From Mucilaginibacter sp. (GTDB lineage: Bacteria > Bacteroidota > Bacteroidia > Sphingobacteriales > Sphingobacteriaceae): DNA of 64,000 bases. A model generated the notes under the pieces. It worked only from the letters and a program-made list of their open reading frames with translations. It did not search any database and was not told the DNA's origin. Positions within the stretch are counted from its first letter, which is position 1, and every line of letters begins with the position of its first letter. The position numbers and the translations under genes are program-made. Shown in pieces: positions 59,546 to 64,000 of the stretch. Location: NCBI RefSeq assembly GCF_028287845.1, contig NZ_JAQBOW010000031.1, positions 1 through 64,000 of the forward strand, given 5' to 3'.

Positions 59546-59602
59546 GCGCTTGCGGAAGAGGAGGGTGATCGAGCGACTTAGCGATGATCGGGTGAGTACT
59601 CA
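59546..59602. repeat. Partial (right-half) copy of element A
   Basis: CTTGCGGAAGAGGAGGGTGATCGAGCGACTTAGCGATGATCGGGTGAGTACT matches the right half of the 5463-5950 units. Confidence 0.85.
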
Positions 59603-59624
59603 CTGAATGCCATGAGTGGGTATC

Positions 59625-61151
59625 TTACTTCACACTCATCACAGCATTAAACAACACAATATCCAATCCATAAACATCATGCCTTACCTGCAGGGTTCCG
59701 TTTTCGTCGGTCCAGCAGGTTACATAGGTAATATATACCGGCACTTTTGGTGTTAAGTTAATGGTTGTAGGCTCGGGATTATCGGCAGCCATATCCTTTG
59801 CTATAAGATTGTATTTATCCCCTTCGCCAAATAAATTAAGCGCCAATCCCTGCGGATTGCCCAGGCGCACACATCCGTGACTTATTGCCCGCATGCTCTT
59901 TTTAAAAGCTTCCTTAGCGGGCGTATCATGCAGGTAAACGCTGCTTTTATTGTTAAATAAGAATTTTATCTTCCCTAAAGAATTATTGTCTCCCGGCTTT
60001 TGTTTAAACTCATACTCATTATCAGTTTTTGAAACCGAGGCCCAATCTACATCTTCGGGTTCAATAAGCTTACCATCCTTATAAACATTAATGCCCTTAT
60101 TTCCAAGATAATAACGGTCTTCGGCAGCCAATTGTATTATTTCTTTATTTGCAATGCTTTGCGGAATGTTCCATACCGGGTTAACATCTACACTATGTAT
60201 CAGGCTGTTTAATTGTGGCGTCGAATGTGGGTTCGGCTTGTCAACCTTATCAGTATCTACGTAATTGATGAGGTTTTTAGCATGATTCATATTACGGCCC
60301 TGACCAACGCAAACCTTCATGTTTAATACAGATTTGCCGCTATCCATTACATCCAGCCTAAAATCGGGAATGTTAACGATGACATATTTTTTGTCAGTTG
60401 GTTTATTCTTCCATCTTAAACGTTCCAGGTTGGTTATAATAATCCGTTTTGTTTCTTCTGCCGACATTCCCGGGGCAACAGCGCCGCTTGCCAATGCTTT
60501 TTGTAAAGCTAAATACTGCGGGTTTGCTGGTTGTATACTGTCCAGGTATTTTTTCATATCAGTAATCTTGAAAACTTTTGCCATCGAGGCGCTGTCAGGG
60601 CGTTCTGTTGCCATATAATATCGCGCGTAAATATTCTTCGGATTAACTATACCATATTGCATGGCATTAGTATATTTTATTAATGAATTGACGCTAAGCA
60701 GCTCTAATTCGGCAATGGCATGATAAGCCTGATCGAGTGTCTTTATCTCGTTTTTGTTATAGAATTTGTTTATCAGTTTAGCTATTTCATCGGCCTTAAA
60801 TATTTCCGGGTCGAGGCCGTGCTCATTGGCTTTTTGATAATAGATAACCGATGCTTTAAGATCGCTGTTAAAAATATGGTCCATTACAAACATAGGGTCA
60901 TAACCATTTTGATTATAATAAGCCCTGATAACCTGCGGATAGTTTAGCTTATATTTTTTTGATGCCAATACTTTTTTAAATATTTTGGCAAAACCTTCGG
61001 GGGTTACTTCTTTAAAAACAATATTTTGGGTTTTCAGATAGAGGACCTTACCCATATCAGACCGGCTTTTTTTACAACTTTGAAACGTAACAGCAACAGC
61101 AAACAGTAAAATTATAGTTAGCTTAATAAGCTTTTTGGTATCTGATAACAT
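59625..61151 (-). CDS. L,D-transpeptidase (YcbB/LdtD-like) with N-terminal scaffold domain
   Basis: KKYVIVNIPDFRLDVMDSGKSVLNMKVCVGQ; SVYLHDTPAKEAFKKSMRAISHGCVRLGNP, i.e. YkuD HxxS/SHGCVR motif. Confidence 0.93.
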   Translation of the reverse strand: MLSDTKKLIKLTIILLFAVAVTFQSCKKSRSDMGKVLYLKTQNIVFKEVTPEGFAKIFKKVLASKKYKLNYPQVIRAYYNQNGYDPMFVMDHIFNSDLKASVIYYQKANEHGLDPEIFKADEIAKLINKFYNKNEIKTLDQAYHAIAELELLSVNSLIKYTNAMQYGIVNPKNIYARYYMATERPDSASMAKVFKITDMKKYLDSIQPANPQYLALQKALASGAVAPGMSAEETKRIIITNLERLRWKNKPTDKKYVIVNIPDFRLDVMDSGKSVLNMKVCVGQGRNMNHAKNLINYVDTDKVDKPNPHSTPQLNSLIHSVDVNPVWNIPQSIANKEIIQLAAEDRYYLGNKGINVYKDGKLIEPEDVDWASVSKTDNEYEFKQKPGDNNSLGKIKFLFNNKSSVYLHDTPAKEAFKKSMRAISHGCVRLGNPQGLALNLFGEGDKYNLIAKDMAADNPEPTTINLTPKVPVYITYVTCWTDENGTLQVRHDVYGLDIVLFNAVMSVK

Positions 61152-61286
61152 AAATTAAATTAATTATGATTGGACAATAGCAATAGCCATACCAGTTATA
61201 CGTAAAAATGAAATTACATTGTTTAAACGTAAAGTAAAATAATATGGTGTTTAAAATATATAGCAAATTAAATAGTTTTAAATAAT

Positions 61287-61799
61287 ATGGCAGATAACTA
61301 CAAACCCGAAGTTTGGCTGCGCGGCCCGCTGGAAGGAATATCACCCTTATTACAGCCGGTTGCACACGCTTTGCTGCAAGCAAGGGAAGAAGTAAATGAT
61401 TTGATGGCTGATTTCCCGGAGATATTAATATGGGTGCAACCTGTGGGTATGGCATCGCCAGGTTTCCATCTGCAGCACATGGCGGGGGTGCTTGACCGTT
61501 TATTTACTTATGCGCAAGGGCTACAACTTACCCGGCACCAACTGGAAAAATTATCATTCGAAGGAAAAATGCCCGAAATAGGCTACAGTATAATAACCTT
61601 ACTGGAAATATTTAACCGCCAGGTTGATGAGGCCATTAAACAACTAAGTGAAACAGACGAGGAAATATTAACCGAAACAAGAGGAGTGGGGCGCGGGCAA
61701 TTACCATCAACCGTAATAGGTTTATATACGCATGCTGCCGAGCATATTATGCGGCACCTGGGGCAGTTACTGGTTACGGCGAGGATATTGAGAGGATAA
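61287..61799 (+). CDS. DinB family protein
   Basis: VGMASPGFHLQHMAGVLDRLFTYA; HAAEHIMRHLGQLLVTARI, DinB-like His pattern. Confidence 0.8.
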   Translation: MADNYKPEVWLRGPLEGISPLLQPVAHALLQAREEVNDLMADFPEILIWVQPVGMASPGFHLQHMAGVLDRLFTYAQGLQLTRHQLEKLSFEGKMPEIGYSIITLLEIFNRQVDEAIKQLSETDEEILTETRGVGRGQLPSTVIGLYTHAAEHIMRHLGQLLVTARILRG

Positions 61800-61814
61800 A
61801 ACAAATGTAGTAAA

Positions 61815-61848
61815 TGTGCAGATGTGCAGATGTGCAGATGTGCAGATG
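61815..61848. repeat. Short tandem repeat TGTGCAGA x4
   Basis: Four perfect contiguous 8-bp units followed by a partial unit. Confidence 0.95.
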
Positions 61849-61853
61849 ACCAG

Positions 61854-62042
61854 GTGTTTCACCCTATTTTTGCAAAAATAGACAAAACTGCATAAAACAC
61901 TTATTGTAAGCTATTTATACCACTTTACCTAAAGCTTTTGTACTGTTTCAAAGTGTTTCACTCATTTTGTCAAATTGCTATATATCAATAAGTTAATCTA
62001 AAAGAGTGTTTCAAGTGTTTCATATTTTTGTGAAACACTTGA
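61854..62042. repeat. 12-bp perfect stem-loop with several direct copies of GTGTTTCA upstream
   Basis: TCAAGTGTTTCA 62011-62022 / TGAAACACTTGA 62031-62042; GTGTTTCA also at 61854, 61953 and 62006. Confidence 0.85.
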
Positions 62043-62060
62043 GCGTAAAGAAAGGGATGT

Positions 62061-63158
62061 TTATTGGGATAATATCATATTCCTGTTCCTCAACCAATGA
62101 TCGGCCAAAACCAATGCAGCCATAGCTTCAACAATAGGTACGGCACGCGGCACCACACAAGGGTCATGACGGCCCTTGCCTGATATTTCGGCAGCATTGC
62201 CTGCACTGTCTATAGTAGCCTGGCTTTGCATAATGGTAGCTACCGGTTTAAAGGCCACTTTAAAATCAATAGGCATCCCATTGCTGATGCCGCCTTGTAT
62301 GCCACCCGAGTAGTTGGTAATTGTTTTAACAACACCTAAACTCGTTTTAACGAAGATATCGTTATGCTCTGATCCGCGCATTTCGCTACCGGCAAAGCCC
62401 GAGCCAAATTCAAAACCATGTACAGCGTTTATGCTGAGCATGGCCTTGCCCAATTCGGCATGCAGTTTATCAAATACAGGTTCGCCTAAACCAACCGGGC
62501 AGTTTAGTATATGGCAGCTCACCTTGCCGCCAACGGTGTCGCCCTGCTTGCGCACTGAGTCTATAAACGCTATCATTTCTCCGGCAGTTGCCGGGTCGGC
62601 GCAGCGTACAATGTTTTTTTCGCGTTCGTCAATAAAGTCCTGCGCGCTGATTATTTCTACGTTAGGCGCATTGATTGTACCTACGCTGCTTACGTGCGCT
62701 ACTATCTCTATTCCTTGTGTTTTTAGTAACAACTTAGCCAACGCCCCTGCTGCCACACGTGCCGCGGTTTCGCGGGCAGACGAGCGGCCTCCGCCACGGT
62801 GATCGCGTATGCCGTATTTGGTTTGATAAGTATAATCGGCATGCGATGGGCGGAACACATCTGTATTGTGGTTATAATCCTTACTGCGCTGGTCCTCGTT
62901 AGGTATCAGCATCATAATAGGGGTGCCGGTAGTTTTACCTTCAAATACACCCGAAAGTATTTTAACTGTATCGCTCTCTTTACGTTGAGTGGTGATTTTA
63001 GACTGGCCCGGTTTGCGTTTATCCAGCTCACCCTGAATGTATTCCATATCAACCGGCAATTGCGATGGGCAACCGTCTATAATTACACCAATAGCTTCGC
63101 CATGCGATTCGCCAAATGTGGTTATCCTGAATAATTGTCCGAATGAATTGCCTGCCAT
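62061..63158 (-). CDS. aroC: Chorismate synthase
   Basis: [79 protein letters not shown]. Confidence 0.98.
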   Translation of the reverse strand: MAGNSFGQLFRITTFGESHGEAIGVIIDGCPSQLPVDMEYIQGELDKRKPGQSKITTQRKESDTVKILSGVFEGKTTGTPIMMLIPNEDQRSKDYNHNTDVFRPSHADYTYQTKYGIRDHRGGGRSSARETAARVAAGALAKLLLKTQGIEIVAHVSSVGTINAPNVEIISAQDFIDEREKNIVRCADPATAGEMIAFIDSVRKQGDTVGGKVSCHILNCPVGLGEPVFDKLHAELGKAMLSINAVHGFEFGSGFAGSEMRGSEHNDIFVKTSLGVVKTITNYSGGIQGGISNGMPIDFKVAFKPVATIMQSQATIDSAGNAAEISGKGRHDPCVVPRAVPIVEAMAALVLADHWLRNRNMILSQ

Positions 63159-63251
63159 ATAGCCCCCTCTAAATCTCCCCCGGTAGGGGAGACTTTAAAT
63201 TTCGTTAATTTATTTGTTATTAAAAGCCCTCCCTACCGGGGAGGGTTGGGC
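63159..63251. repeat. GC-rich inverted repeat between aroC and aroA
   Basis: CTCCCCCGGTAGGGGAG ... CCCTCCCTACCGGGGAGGG. Confidence 0.7.
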
Positions 63252-64000
63252 TTATTTATCCTCCACTTCAAATCCAACCTTTTCAAGGTCTGTCCAAAAT
63301 GCAGGATATGATTTCTCAACCACTTTCGCATCTTCTATCTCAACCTCCGATATCAACAATGCCAGCGGCGCGAAAGCCATTGCCATGCGGTGATCGTCAT
63401 ATGTATTAATAAATATGCGCTCGGGAATGAATTTTTCGCTGCAATCCAATTTGTAAGTCTGGCCCTTCTCAATCAGTTTAACGCCCATTTTGCCCAGCTC
63501 GTTTTGTAAAGCTTTAATACGGTCGGTTTCCTTAATTTTCAAAGTTTCTAACCCGGTAAAGGTAGCCTCATGGTTTAAAGCGGCACAAATTACGATGATG
63601 GTTTGTGCCAGATCAGGGCATTCCTTTAAGTCGAATATTTTACGGGTAACAGGCTTTGCTTCCTTAACCAAATGCACACCACCATCCCTGAATTGCGAGG
63701 TGATACCAAAATTAGCCATCAATTCGGTAATAACACTATCACCCTGCAAGCTGTATTGGGTAAGGCCATGTAAAAACAGGTCCGCGTTGTCGGCCAAAGC
63801 TGCTATGGCATACCAGTATGATGCGGCGCTCCAATCGGGTTCAACAGGTAAAATGGTTTGTCTAAACTCCTGGCGGTCAATGCTTATTACATTGTCATTC
63901 CATCTATGCCTTATACCGGCCTGCTGTAGCATGGCCAGGGTCATTTCAACATAAGGGCGCGAGGTAAGCTCACCTTCAATATGTAGCTCTAAACCTAAGG
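63252..64000 (-). CDS. aroA: 3-phosphoshikimate 1-carboxyvinyltransferase, 5' end beyond the window
   Basis: LKIKETDRIKALQNELGKMGVKL; TYDDHRMAMAFAPLAL; frame continues open past 63944 to the window edge (LGLELHIEGELTSRPYVEMTLAML). Confidence 0.95.
   Translation of the reverse strand, partial: LGLELHIEGELTSRPYVEMTLAMLQQAGIRHRWNDNVISIDRQEFRQTILPVEPDWSAASYWYAIAALADNADLFLHGLTQYSLQGDSVITELMANFGITSQFRDGGVHLVKEAKPVTRKIFDLKECPDLAQTIIVICAALNHEATFTGLETLKIKETDRIKALQNELGKMGVKLIEKGQTYKLDCSEKFIPERIFINTYDDHRMAMAFAPLALLISEVEIEDAKVVEKSYPAFWTDLEKVGFEVEDK

Noticed and set aside
62314-62802. 162-aa + strand ORF antisense to aroC
   Set aside because: Antisense ORF within a highly conserved gene; no independent start or motif support.
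1-64000. Search for defence, toxin-antitoxin, secretion-system, retron or prophage modules
   Set aside because: No reverse transcriptase, nuclease/helicase clusters, phage structural proteins or TA-like pairs were recognised among the readable ORFs.

Overview
This window reads as a Bacteroidota chromosome segment. The SusC/SusD pair with ECF sigma and FecR, the GH92 and GH2 enzymes, the DUF5686 protein and the GENNYALAA tmRNA tag all suggest a Sphingobacteriaceae/Mucilaginibacter-like organism; the genus is inference. Most of it is chromosomal core and saccharolytic content: ABC-2 exporter, GT39, GH92, ferritin, hybrid PAS/GAF histidine kinase, S9 peptidase, FBPase/Lrp/PEPCK, desaturase, sigma/FecR/SusCD, TonB receptor, MTHFR-like protein, Map, tmRNA, aminotransferase, fused E1 dehydrogenase, two L,D-transpeptidases, AroC and AroA. 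I saw no prophage, transposase, CRISPR array or classical defence island. The parts most worth a second look are: (1) an SGNH/TPR - SxtJ-like - 50-aa DUF5989-like - carbamoyltransferase cassette (27531-32024), whose 50-aa gene is absent from the supplied ORF track; (2) a four-gene tandem array of secreted CarboxypepD_reg-like paralogs (6616-11524); (3) several families of long palindromic intergenic repeats, including a ~204-bp MITE-like element with 12-bp terminal inverted repeats in two copies, one apparently inserted into another palindromic repeat; (4) two 3'-region hairpins with extra copies of the stem strand nearby; (5) a minus-strand terminator-like hairpin in the susC leader, compatible with an antisense RNA. 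All family names come from reading motifs by eye; no database search was run.
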